Origin: Protonemura montana
Lineage: Eukaryota; Arthropoda; Insecta; Plecoptera; Nemouridae
NCBI GenBank assembly: GCA_947568835.1
Contig: OX387607.1
Span: forward strand, 9,687,701-9,751,700
Length of the DNA stretch: 64,000 nucleotides
Direction of reading: 5' to 3'
Every line of letters begins with the position of its first letter. Within the stretch, counting starts at the first letter, position 1. A program made the position numbers and the translations under genes. The notes under the pieces were generated by a model. That model had not been told where the DNA came from. It saw nothing but the letters and a program-made list of their open reading frames with translations, and made no database searches. Positions 1 to 11,355 of the stretch are shown here, piece by piece.

Positions 1-100
1 GTCTTCGCGAAAAATAGCTGTCATAATGGCTACTTTACCGAAAAAAATTGAGGACTTTTCACTCATCTCACTTGAGATTTTTCTCAAAGTGAAAGAAAGT
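1..100 (+). repeat. Partial copy of the AGCGCTAATGTTAAAC-type small repeat (family C)
   Basis: The first ~45 bases (GTCTTCGCGAAAAATAGC..., then GGCTACTTTACCGA) align with the interiors of the copies at 50982-51030 and 58646-58685. The window edge cuts off the left end. Confidence 0.6.
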
Positions 101-3100
101 AAAGGTGAAATTTGTTATATGGTAAAATAGTTATATTTGCTAGCTAATTTATGCTGGGATTGTATTTTATTTCTGTTAAAAAATACAATTCTAAAAAAGT
201 GCAAACCAAAATTACAAATTTAAAATTTAAAATTTAAAATAAACATTTTTGAAATAAAATAAAAAATCGATTAAGAAAATACAAGACACGTAATTTTTTG
301 CGGATATTTTTAAAATTATTTCTCAATTGAACGCCTCGTTTTCGCTAAAATAAAATCTCCATGCGTTTCTGACTAAATGATAATGAAAGTTGGCCTGGCC
401 ATGGTGAGTTTACTCCAGAAAGTTAGACAACCCGCAGTGCCCATCTGTGCCTCTCGGATCGCAGGTGTTTAAACAAACGGATGACTTTCTTAACGCCTCC
501 CGGGGGTGGCAGTTGGGGGCAGGTTTGGGGGCTGGGACCACTATTTATGGCAAACTGCAAAACCGAAAGCGACGCTGGAAATTATTTGAGTAAATATTAA
601 TAACAGTTATTTAAGTTGGCGCGAATGTTTTAAATCAACACACGTCGCGGGGGGCGGGAGGGGGGCGGGAATGGGGGTTGGGGGGAGGGGTGAGTTGAGA
701 TTTCACGTGCAACTGTAGTAGAAATGCTAAGATTTCAGTGAGCGATATTTTGAGATGATACTAAAGAAATCATTGTTGAGAAACTTTAATGAGAGGGACA
801 TGCTGTGGCAAAGTAATTGCTTTTCTTCTGAAGGACAGCGATGACCTATTTATAGGTTAATCATGGTAATATTTCACAAAAAAAAATATATATTCACGTG
901 TTACGATTACTAAAAATAACATATTTGCTTCGATGCAAAGACTATTTGAAAACAGTTCTCAAACACATTCTTAGAGCTAAATATCGTTTTCGAGCTACGT
1001 TTTGGAAATGTTCTGAATTACAATTATTTTCTACCGAGCGTAACTGCCAGAGAAACTATTTTCGTAAAAAAAAAACTTAATCCAAAAACCAACACACGCC
1101 ACGGCACACAAACAATTTTCATACCGACCGAAAACAAAAACCCCCAAAAAATCTAATTTCCGGAACAAAACATCGACGCTTCTAAACTACATGGGCGGTG
1201 TGATTAGTCCACTCGCCCCCTCTCCTCCCCCCTCCCCTCTTCCGCCCCTTTTTGCCACGTGTTTCACAGCAGTCGTAGATTTGGCATTTCCACCCCCGCC
1301 CTCGACCGGCTTCCTTCTGGGGGCAGTTTTCCCCCCCAACCACCCCCGCCACCCCTAAGCTGTCCAAGCCCAAAGGACGAGGGTTCTAAGGACCTTTTTC
1401 TTCAAGCTCAGACGTGGACTAACATTTTCTCATTAGCTTGCCCGTGATCGATGCGCCAGGCCACCAAGACCTTCTCCTTAGCAAACTCTTATCTCCCTGC
1501 GTTCACTAACCCCCGTCTCTTTCTCTCTCCTCTCTCTCTCTCTACCACTCTTGCTAGCATTCACCGACTGGATATTCAATGCATCTTCTATCTCACTTCT
1601 CCTCATACTTGATCATCGAACAATTCATCGTCTCTTTACTCAAATTGACTGACTAACATTCAAGTTGATAATTTTGAAATATATATATTGGCAGAAGTTT
1701 TGAAGGCTTATTAAAAAGTTTTTGTCTCTTTTTTTTTAAACTAAGCGATATAAATTGGTTGCAAAAAGATGACAATTCCACGAACGTGACGGGAAATCGC
1801 ATTCAGTTACGATGGATTACTTTTAGCTAGAAACTCATTAGAACAACGGCTAAGAATTAGTTTTTCAGATTTCGCGAGTGTTTTCACGAAAAGAAAATTC
1901 CGCTGGCCTTGCACACATGAAACAGTAGATATTTTGTGGTTTTCTTCTTTTGCATTTTCTCTTTGGCACTTTATCCCGTTCTTTAACTCTCTCTCTATTT
2001 GCCAACCATTTCGTTTCCATCCTCCTTATCTCCCACTTTCTCACTCCTTCCCATTATGCCGGCCATTAACACTTATCATCGGCTAATTTACCCTCTCGCT
2101 CACACTAGTGCAAGATTAAGCAGAGCTCTCGCCCTTCCTGCTTCCCCATCCATTTTGGTCCACGCAATTTCTTGCTTCCCGCGTCTTACACATTACCTCA
2201 TTTATCTAACTTCTTAGCCCAGTTATTTCTTATTATCACGTGAAACATAAAGTCTTTGCTAGGACTTAGCCGCGATAGCGCTATAAGACACACAAATCAA
2301 ACCTACCCTCGAGACGAAAATGTCTTTACAGGGGGACCTAATCGTTCCTGCATAATGGCCCAGTTTGGACCAAGGATCAAGGAAAATCCAACAAATTAAC
2401 ATAGTTTTTGTCTTGACGCTTCAACGGATATTTTCATGTTTTCTGCACAAAAACTTAAGTTTTACCAAAGAATTTTCAAGGTTCAGTGCATTATTCAAAT
2501 TATTTATTAGATTCCACTGGTTTAGATTTACTCATCAAATCAAAAAATGAATTTAATATTCAGTATAAATACAGCGATTACCTACAAATTCGTACTCAAA
2601 ACGAAGAAAACGAGCCACAGAAACTTCCAGTAAACCCCCAACTTTCTTTAGAATCGTACATAATTCAAGCGTCCCACTTTCCTATTCAGATTAATCTTTC
2701 ATAGCGCCACAGTCCGAAAACTTCCTTCCCTGGACTTTCATCCCAAAGAACGAAACGCAACGCGCTCGGGACCCCAGATGCAAAATACATTTTCCCATTT
2801 CCACCCAAACCCACTGGTGGTCATCCCGTATACCACGTCTCCCTTCACAGTCCTACGCAGCTAACGGGTATAGAACAGCTAGCAAACCAACAGAGGGTAG
2901 CCAACCCCTTGCTTAATATAAAAAGCATGTCCGAAGTTAGCTCGAGTCGACCGCACGTCCAAGCCCTACATCACTCGTGTGATCTGGGGTGGCTGGCGCG
3001 TCAACTAGGGGATGTTTTCCACCAGGGTTGGGATGGGGGGAATCGGGGACCGGCCATTGGATGCACGTGGCTTGGGGTGACCACTCCCCGTAACAATCGC

Positions 3101-4200
3101 ACTTGGAATCGAGCGCACCGGCCACCAGGCACCGGGAACCGGGTCCATTGGGCAGATTAGGACGCCGATTTATGGGATGATGTGAGCTGTGGATTGCATC
3201 GGGAGCTAGTGGACGATGAGTAATGTTTAATTTGTTGGAAGTGATGGCCTTTTTGCTTTTGTGAACATCGATTTTTATATAATTTGATTTTGACTTTAAA
3301 TTGGCGTGGATGAGATTTATAAATGGTGCGCCTTAGAGATATTGTATAGCAAATTTGATTAAATTTGTGACTGAAATAAGAATTTTATCTAGGTTTCATG
3401 CTAATACAATTATAAATACGATGAATAACTATGAAGAAACTTGCAAATACACGCAAACAGTTGATAAATTAAAGAAATTCAACATTTCCCATCATTTAAC
3501 ACACATTATCAGGTAGGAATCTTCGGAAAAAACACCAACAAACCAACTTCCCCGCCATAACCTTCCCCATCCGCCCTCCTCCACACCGCCCACTCCCTCC
3601 ACGACGTCCACACTTGATCATCGTCTTCGTGGCGACCGACGCTTTTCTCCACGCACCTGAGCGTCCCGACGCCCCCCCCCCCCCCAGGCGTCGAATCGAT
3701 CCCTCCCACCCCCCTGACCAGAACATGGACAACAAGGCCGGAGATTGCCCCTTGCACACCTCGAGACAGCTACCGGAAATGCCCCCTCCCCTTCCCCCGC
3801 CCTGTACGTCAACAAACGATGGACACATACCACAAGCACATGGAAGTTACTTTATATGTACCGCCCCAGCGTCCCTTTAAGCTTGTGTAAACTTAGATCT
3901 GACGGAAACTTAGCCAGAAACTTACGCTATCTGACAACGCCCAGACATATGGACAGTCGAACTTAATTATCTGGTATAATTATCTGATTACCTCAGTTTC
4001 TGGCTACCTGAAGGACGATTGCTTCGTCTCATTATTATTTGGTTGCTTTTCATGTATCTTAAAGACAATGGCAACATCTGAGATCCTGTCCATTGTGTAA
4101 TTGTACGCGTCTTTATGGTTTACTAGTGAGTAGACACATACTAAATGTACTTAAGTAGTACATCGGCAGTTCTGCTTCCTGAAATTGAATGATTTGTTTG
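100..4200. other. Non-coding stretch, no supported gene
   Basis: AT-rich DNA with G- or C-rich patches at about 480-700, 1205-1380, 2905-3175 and 3535-3830. A CT-rich microsatellite lies at about 1503-1552 and a 14-C run at 3672-3685. All open frames are short, begin at arbitrary codons, and show no domain or codon-bias signal. Confidence 0.6.
3672..3685 (+). repeat. Poly-C tract (14 C)
   Basis: Uninterrupted run of 14 cytosines inside a C-rich patch (about 3535-3830). Confidence 0.95.
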
Positions 4201-4425
4201 TTTATAAATGATGTTTTCGTTCACATTACTCATTGGTATTGAAAAAGGAATTGGCATTTTCGACCGCTGCTAGCTCTGTGTGCAGCAATATGTTTCGCAA
4301 GATGGCAGTCCAATTCAAATACTTTTTTTTCTTATCTTTACATTTTTTTATGAATACAACCCCCGAGAGCCACGCACCACGCCTGGCCAACCAATTTACA
4401 CCTCGCGCCCCCCCGCCCATCCGAG

Positions 4426-4449
4426 CCCCCCCCCCCCCCCCCCCCCCCC
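4426..4449 (+). repeat. Poly-C tract (24 C)
   Basis: Uninterrupted run of 24 cytosines, preceded by another short C-rich segment. It creates poly-Pro or poly-Gly open frames that are artefacts. Confidence 0.95.
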
Positions 4450-6200
4450 TGCCATAATAGATGTGTCGACCGAAACGCCACTTCTTTTGCACCGACTCCT
4501 TTGGAAATATTCATCTCGTATCTGCAACTCCCTGGACGATCTTCCGCTAGCACGGTCGAAAATTCACTAACTTTGAAAAATAATTCAATATTTCTTGTAT
4601 AGTTTCTGATACCCTTTTCCCCATTTCCCAGCTCGGAGCGCTGGGAAATGCTCTTTCCAATATCGGAAAATGGTAATTCTTGACAGCGACAAGGTTATAA
4701 TATTTGGGGAAAAAAATCAAAAGAAAATTGTTGTCCTTGATCGTTTTCAAGCGGGTTCAAAGAGCAACGAGTTCGATTAGTTAAACTGGATGCAAGCGAA
4801 CGGTACGTATTGTGGAAGTTTTAAAAGTTCCCCTACCGTAAATGTTTTAAACTACAACTAATGGCGTAAAATAAAAGGGAAAAATATCACTATTTTCATA
4901 CGAATATAAAATAGTGAATAAGTTTTAGCACCAAGCATAGCACGTGGACGAAATAAACAAAAATTAGTGCTCACTTTTAGAGGCGTTTTTCTTCGCCTAC
5001 GAAAGCAAAATGATGTTGTGAGGAAAATCCGGCCAAGTTTATGATACAAAAGCAACGGGTACATTACTGTGTCCATTCTGGGCCACATAAAAAGCAACCA
5101 GTGTAAAATTAGCTGTTCGGAAAATAGGGGAAGGATAGAGGTGTGTTTGCGGATGGGCTATAAGTTTCCTCACGCTGGCAACTTGTGAGGCTAAGATTTT
5201 CACTCGAGGATTCGAACAGAATCTTATACGCGAAACTCAAAAGGACGTTAAGGAAACTTTGAAAACTTGTCTTGAAAGAAGAGAAGCTTTACGTTTCTCA
5301 TGGAACAACAGTTTTTTTTCGTGAACCAAAAAACCAAAGAGTTTTATATTACCAATTAGATGGAATTAGCTGTAAACTGTTGGCCCTTAATGTTAGCTAA
5401 TAAAATAATAGCCAGTGGTTTTTACCTTGTTACAGAAGGGATGTCGACGACGTCGCCAGCGTCGAAAATTGATGTCGAAAGCGGCCACCAGATGGAGTGG
5501 AGGGCACGCTTTGAAAACAACGCGTGGAAACTTTGTTTGCTCTGGTAGGTCTTACATTCTTTCTCGTAAAGTGGAGGAGCCGAGTTTCTAACCAGCAATT
5601 TCGTTGCGTGGAAGACGTTTGTTTTTAAACAGAACTTTCTTCTATCAATTTTAGTACCGTTCTTACACTGGCACGTTAATTAACTAACATACCGTTAAAA
5701 TCATCTTCCGAAAAAATAGCGGGCTGTTAAGTTCTTAACGTGTCACTGAAAAATTGAAACTTCTTAATAAATCAAGGTATGTTTAAAAGGTAAACTGTCG
5801 ATTAAAAAATGTCAAAAAGGGACTTGCTTTTAGAAATAGTTTTTTTTTACTATAGAGCCAAGGCTGATCTATAGATGTTAACAGCACAAGTCTTATGGAA
5901 AACCAAATCAGCAAGCGAAGTCCCACGTGAATAACGAAATTAAACTTCAAGCAACAAAATTCTCTTCGACCCTCCCATATATCAACTATAAAACTCGATC
6001 CGTAGTTTTCCTTTATTTTCATTTCCCTTTTGATGTTTCTTTGAGATGCGGTGATGCAAAAGGACTTGGCTAGTTCGCGATTCAGTTCGCTGTTAGGTTA
6101 TTTGTGAGCCCTTGGCCCCTTGGTTCTATATATCAGCAGACAGAGACGATGCCTCGGCTTAGTGTATATATGTGTATATAGGAGATGCGTATGTGGTCAA
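4450..6200. other. Non-coding stretch, no supported gene
   Basis: AT-rich DNA with no recognisable exon or strong repeat. A small CGACGTCG-containing patch with GTCGACGACGTCGCCAGCGT lies near 5443-5465. Confidence 0.55.
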
Positions 6201-6210
6201 AGGCAGACGA

Positions 6211-6262
6211 CTCTCCGGGGATTTGAACCCGAGACGTGTGCATGCGTCACGTGATGCTCCTA
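6211..6262 (-). repeat. tRNA-like (B-box) module, probably a SINE or composite-element relic
   Basis: On the minus strand it reads GAGCATCACGTGACG, then GGGTTCAAATCCCCGG. The latter matches an RNA polymerase III B box with a T-arm-like stem. It aligns with the tRNA-like bodies at 7876-7925, 18098-18165 and 39871-39925. No matching acceptor stem is present, so it is not a functional tRNA gene. Confidence 0.5.
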
Positions 6263-6264
6263 GT

Positions 6265-7402
6265 GGAGTAGCGGCGAAGGAAATGGGAGGAAAAGGCTTA
6301 AGAGATACAACATTGTACCAGTAGATGTACTTTGATGAAATGTCATGAACATTATTTGAGAGCTATTTGTATTTATTTGGGAATAAAAGAGAGAATTTAG
6401 ATTTAAAATAGGGTTAACACTTGCTGGAATTGTTGTTTTAGTGACATTGCGATGCTGGTTTTAAACAAAATTGAAGTAAAAATTAAATTGTCTCTGTTAT
6501 TCGATAAAAAAAACATTTAAAAGACACAAAATTTTCTTCATCACTTCAGAAATAATGAATTTTAAAACTGTCCACTTACATAGTTTGTACCAGGATTCCG
6601 ACATTCGGCGTATATTTCAAATATTAGTTTTGATAGAAACATTAGCGCGTAATACTGTGATTCATATTCAGTCTAAAGTGCTATGATCAATACAGCTAGC
6701 CAATAGAGTGGACTCCTGATAACACCATGGGCTGTCCGGCATAGACCCTTTTCATCCCTTAACTAACCTTAACCAACCCCTAACGACCGTTGCCAAGGAA
6801 GTTAAGTCCAGAGAGCTTAATCAAGGGGGTGGGGGGCCAAAATGGGAGGCTATAGCCTAAGCGAGCGGACAAAGTTTAATACCTTTTGGACCGAGCGCCG
6901 CTGTTGCAAGTGAACAGGAGAAAGAGTCGATAATAATTTTAATCAAAAGTTAATTAAGGATTCTCAGTAGGGATATAAATGGGATTACGGATAACTATCC
7001 CATCCAGGGTCTTTTCCGGTGGGTCGCTGCATATTGTCCCAAATAATATTCCCGCCAGTAGATACTGTCTCATATAAAAGGAGATCATAATAGAGATTGG
7101 ATTAGATGACATGCAAAAATAGCTAGATTGGAAAAATGGCGTATCAGTGCAGTTTAATAAAATTTCCAAAAAAAAATGCGCTTACAAAGCTAATTGAACC
7201 AGAGGACCAAACGAGAGAAAAAGACCGGCATTAGAAAAGTTGGGCACAAGAATTTCCATTTATTTTTCATTTCAAAGAATATTTCTACTTTCGGCAACCA
7301 AGTTGCCATTTTTATCGGGCCTGGCGAGCCTGGTCAGCGAAGCGGCCATGTTTGGGTTTGCGGGACGGTGGCCAAGTTTTTCTGCCCCCGACAACCCCAT
7401 CT
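6265..7402. other. Non-coding stretch, no supported gene
   Basis: AT-rich DNA, with G-rich spots near 6825-6850. No exon signature. Confidence 0.55.
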
Positions 7403-7430
7403 CCCCCCCCCCCCCCCCCCCCCCCCCCCC
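7403..7430 (+). repeat. Poly-C tract (28 C)
   Basis: Uninterrupted run of 28 cytosines, the longest G/C homopolymer in the window. Overlapping 120-codon frames owe their length to it. Confidence 0.95.
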
Positions 7431-7851
7431 ACTCGTCCCACCCTGGGGGTTGAATGGCGGGCACCAGGCTTACGGGAACGGGGTTGGGGGACAGACCCCA
7501 GCGTCAAAGTACATTATGCAAATACCGGACTATACTGGTTCTGGATTTCAAGACTATATACATAGTATACTACCGTGGGTCCAGCATCGAAAAATCAATA
7601 GCTTTGTGTGTTTCCATTCTAGGAATTAATTAAAATGGACAACGGAGGGAAGGAAACGTTGGATATTTTCTTAGTTAAGTTGTGGTCTGGATCTTATTTC
7701 TCTAGAAGTGTAGCTCTCGGTGGAAATGTCTTTCTCTCGTTCGCTCTTAGAATGTATTCAAATGTGTCTGGCTGACAAGTCTTCATCAACATTATTTCAA
7801 TGGAAATATATATTTGAACAACGTCAAAAATAGTATTTTCAAAACACGATT

Positions 7852-7925
7852 GACCTCTCAAAAATGTGTGCCCAATAAGGGACTCGAACCACGATCTCCA
7901 CATGTCGCGGGTGATATTAAAGCAC
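7852..7925 (-). repeat. Family B element, partial copy with tRNA-like body
   Basis: Plus strand shows ACCTCTCAAAAATGTGTGCCC, then a B-box complement (GGGACTCGAACC) and CACATGTCGCGGGTG. This matches the family B copy at 18078-18150 in order and spacing. The distal end is not recognisable. Confidence 0.65.
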
Positions 7926-7929
7926 AAAT

Positions 7930-9820
7930 GAAATCCTCGGTTGTTGACTCAAAAAATTAAAGACTTTGGTGAATATTTTGTGGTGATGAAACTTCATGCA
8001 AATAAATGAAACTAATAAAATTGGGCTTAAAAAATAAAGTATATTAATATCACAAATATTATTTTGAGAAACTGGGTTTTGGCAATAGTATTGAAAATCA
8101 TTTTAATTGATGCTCATCATTTGGAATTCTTTCTCACCGAATAGGTTTTAAATCACCTTTTTGCTTCAAGCAAAAACATTAAATAATTCCAAAAAGTTCC
8201 AACGCACATGGCAAACACTTTCACCCCATCAACATCTGGAAGGATGTTTAAAGTAAACGCGTGTTTTCCTTCAGAAAACCAAAGCCTTCAACTTTCACAC
8301 CCACACACACTTTATTAGCCCAAACGATGACAAGCCACTGACCCCCCCCCCCTCTTTACCCCATCTCTTATCTTGGCACCCAACCCCTTTCATCCCTTAT
8401 AAATGATATGCATATCTAGCCTAAACATACATAGCACACAGCATCTCACTCCCACCAACGCGGTGCTCCTGCCTTTCGTCCTTGTCAGGACCACGTGAAG
8501 GATCTCATTCAATTTATCTGTGCAGGAAGAAGGAAAGATTAGAAAGCTGCTATAAATCATGCGTGTTGATTGGTGGAAAGGCCGCGCTCGTGGAAATTCA
8601 CGATATCTGGTTGGTGTGGTGACATGGAAAAATATGGGACACCCTTGTGGGGTGTCAATAAAAAATTCTTGTCTGGATCATTTTTTGATACTAAGATTGA
8701 CATTTTATGTGAGAAGAATTTTGCTAAATGTACCTTTACGTTATTGGTGGGAATATGTTTTGGAACCCGTTAGATTTAGCCTAGTGGCCAGAATGTATTC
8801 ACTTTACAGATAAGTTTGTATTTTGGAAGCAACTCCACGACTTCTTGCACGAAGGGAAAATGTATATTAAGATAGTCTGAGTTGGAAGAAAGTTTCAAAT
8901 TCTTTTGAAAAATATGGGGTTGACATTTTTGGATCACTCTCCTGTGCTCATGATTGAGTTTTCGTTCAAAATGAATCCTGCATGAATCCTGCATCACATA
9001 AGCAAGAGTCAATTAACAATGCAAATTTGATAAATGCTTATTACTTATACAGTTGTAAAAAACCAAAATATTGTAACCAATTTTGCAAAGATTCTAGAAT
9101 CCATTAATTTCCATTCATTCAAAATTCATCCAACTTAAATCGAAGCTAACTTAGAAATGGTAATGCGAAAATTCCAACATCGTGCTACAAAAAACGACTT
9201 AAAAAAAATCACGATACCCATGAGTAAATGTTTCGCAAACTTCCGGTTTTGATTGAGTACAGCTTTCAGATCCAGTTTCCCGTAACGCGGATGGAAACTG
9301 TCGAGACAGGAGATTTTTTCCAGCACCAAGTTTTCTTTGGTTAAAGGAACTTTGAGGGGAAGACGTTGAGGGGTGAGGTGGGGGGTGAGCATGGACCAAG
9401 AGAAATCCATGCGGGAGATTTTCACTGCGTGTGACACTTTGCAAATGCCACCGCTTTTCTTTCCGTTTTCCAAATTTTCGTCCGAACCATTTATATTGAA
9501 ACTACTTAGGAATTGACGCGTGAGGCGAGTTCTGCTGGTGGCTGAACTTTGTACTCTGCGGCTATCACGGCAGACTTTCAAGTAGTTGCAAAGCACCTCA
9601 AAGAAAAGCTGGCGAAAAAAAATGAAAAATGTTGTTTTCAAGAAAATATGGACTAGCGATTGAGTGGAAAACAAATATTTAAAAATTGTTTTACGCGAAG
9701 ATATTTAATTTTCTAGAAAGACATGTTTTTGTGGCGAAGGAAATTAATATGCAACAACAAATACCAAATACAACCCAATGATCAGAAAAAGTGAGAGAGA
9801 TTTAACTTAATTAACAGCTT
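7930..9820. other. Non-coding stretch, no supported gene
   Basis: AT-rich, with an 11-C run at 8342-8352. It includes a 179-codon minus-strand open frame at 9135-9674 that starts at TTG and shows no family signature. Confidence 0.5.
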
Positions 9821-9821
9821 G

Positions 9822-9930
9822 TTTTATTATTATCAACACTATAACCGTCTCAAAAATTGATGCCCAAACAGAATTGATGCCCGTTTGGGCATCAATTTTT
9901 GAGACGGTTATAGTGTTGATAATAATAAAA
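9822..9930. mobile_element. Perfect foldback element: two 48-bp inverted arms, family B ends
   Basis: The left arm 9822-9869 and right arm 9883-9930 are exact reverse complements over 48 bp, separated by a 13-base spacer. The arm contains TTATTATTATCAACACTATA then CCGTCTCAAAAATTGATGCC. This resembles the terminal repeat of the family B element at 17765-18270 (TTATTATTA...CTCTCAAAAAT). It looks like a miniature element reduced to its terminal repeats; perfect arms suggest recent activity or gene conversion. Confidence 0.85.
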
Positions 9931-11318
9931 AAAAACCGCGCGTTGCAAGCGTTTGCAATTTAAATAAGATTTCATCCTAAAACAGCTTGTTTTCTTCGAT
10001 ATTTTTAAAATAAAAAGACTGAAATGGAAATCAATTTAACATTATTTCCCTTGCCAGGTGTTAAATAACTTGCCCTCTCGTACGCATACTTTTTTTGTCG
10101 AGCAGTTTTCCCAAATATTTCATTCACTTCAATTGTAGCCATTGTTTTTCTAAACATAAACAAAAACTAAACAATCAATCAAGTTCACGCCAAACTCTGT
10201 TAATTAATATAATTCTTTTGTGTCACTATAATTACACCAAGAGGCTTATTCAAAGCATCGGCCTTCTGTTCGTCGCTACCCCTAATTCGCGGGAATCGGT
10301 TGTTTTATGATTTCTACCACGATCAACACTTCCTCAATCATTTATCATTTCAGCTCCAACCACCACAGAGTACAATGTGTCATCGTCTGCATTTCCTTAA
10401 TTGATTACAAATCGAAACCAACAATTAATACTTCACGTAGACCAAATAGAAGATCAATCAAAATGCAACTATACACATTGTAAAAGCTACGTAAAAACAT
10501 CAGGTAAAATAATTGAAATATTTTATTTAAAAAGCATCGAGAATTATCTAGATGTTCACAATTATCCACTACAATTCCTGGGCCGTATTTAATGACATCA
10601 TAAAGTGGTCCATTATTGCTCATGAAAGCTGCATCTGATGTTATTTTCATTGAATGTACTTTCAAGACGAAATACCATTAACTGCAGATGCCCATTATTA
10701 TTACCCTCTCAAAAATGTACAACGTTCCAGCCATTAATCCACCCAATTATCTCGGTACATTACGACGTAAAAACATGTCAGAAAAGCAAGTTTAAAAAAT
10801 TAGATGTAATGAAACATTTATAATGGCATCGTGAATTTATAAAAATTCAATTTCGTGTACAATTTTACGCTAAGGATGTAATGTAATGTTTTGTCATAGT
10901 ATTGGGTGGGGGGAGGTTAGCAAGAAGGACCCAGTTTAACTGTACGCATCTACGCACCCATCAATGCACGCATCTACCCCTCCCCAGTGTTTGCAGCAAC
11001 CCTCTGCACCCCTTTGCGGCCCCTAAATTGACGGTGGCGCCGTCGGACGGCCCGAGTAGAAACTATAATTGTGTTGCTCGACAGCCACTGCCTCTAGTGG
11101 AGGGATTGGAAGCTTTGCTACGAGGGTTGTTTCTGAACCAGTTACGCTGGCTCGCTAGGATGTAGGAGACCGGTGTCGGGGTGCGAAATTGCGGGTTGCA
11201 AATAGAACAAGCTGGGAAAATGTATGGGAAAAGTTTAGTCACTATCTTGCAAACATATTACGTGGAATGTGAAAAGTATTTTTGTTGTCTTGTGCTTATT
11301 CTCGTCAGGAATACAAGT

Positions 11319-11320
<2 letters not shown>
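9931..11320. other. Non-coding stretch, no supported gene
   Basis: AT-rich DNA with a GC-rich patch at about 10900-11175. It also contains a solitary family B end near 10694-10720. No exon signature. Confidence 0.55.
10694..10720 (+). repeat. Solitary family B terminal-repeat fragment
   Basis: ATTATTATTACCCTCTCAAA followed by AATGT matches the outer end of family B elements. Nothing recognisable as the tRNA-like body follows. Confidence 0.45.

Positions 11321-11322
<2 letters not shown>

Positions 11323-11352
<30 letters not shown>
11323..11352 (+). repeat. Poly-T tract (30 T)
   Basis: Thirty consecutive thymines. It could be the reversed A-tail of a minus-strand retroposed sequence, but no recognisable element precedes it on that strand. 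Confidence 0.9.

Positions 11353-11355
<3 letters not shown>

Noticed and set aside
4226-4570. Pro-rich or Gly-rich proteins across the poly-C tract
   Set aside because: All frames stay open through a homopolymer by necessity; composition artefact. The same applies at 7194-7629 and 3496-3880.
6211-6262. Functional tRNA gene
   Set aside because: B box and T-loop are good, but no acceptor stem or complete D arm is present; treated as a tRNA-derived repeat.
9135-9674. Longest open frame outside the BCL11 exon (179 codons, minus)
   Set aside because: It starts at TTG, has no recognisable domain or codon bias, and lies in ordinary AT-rich DNA; probably chance.
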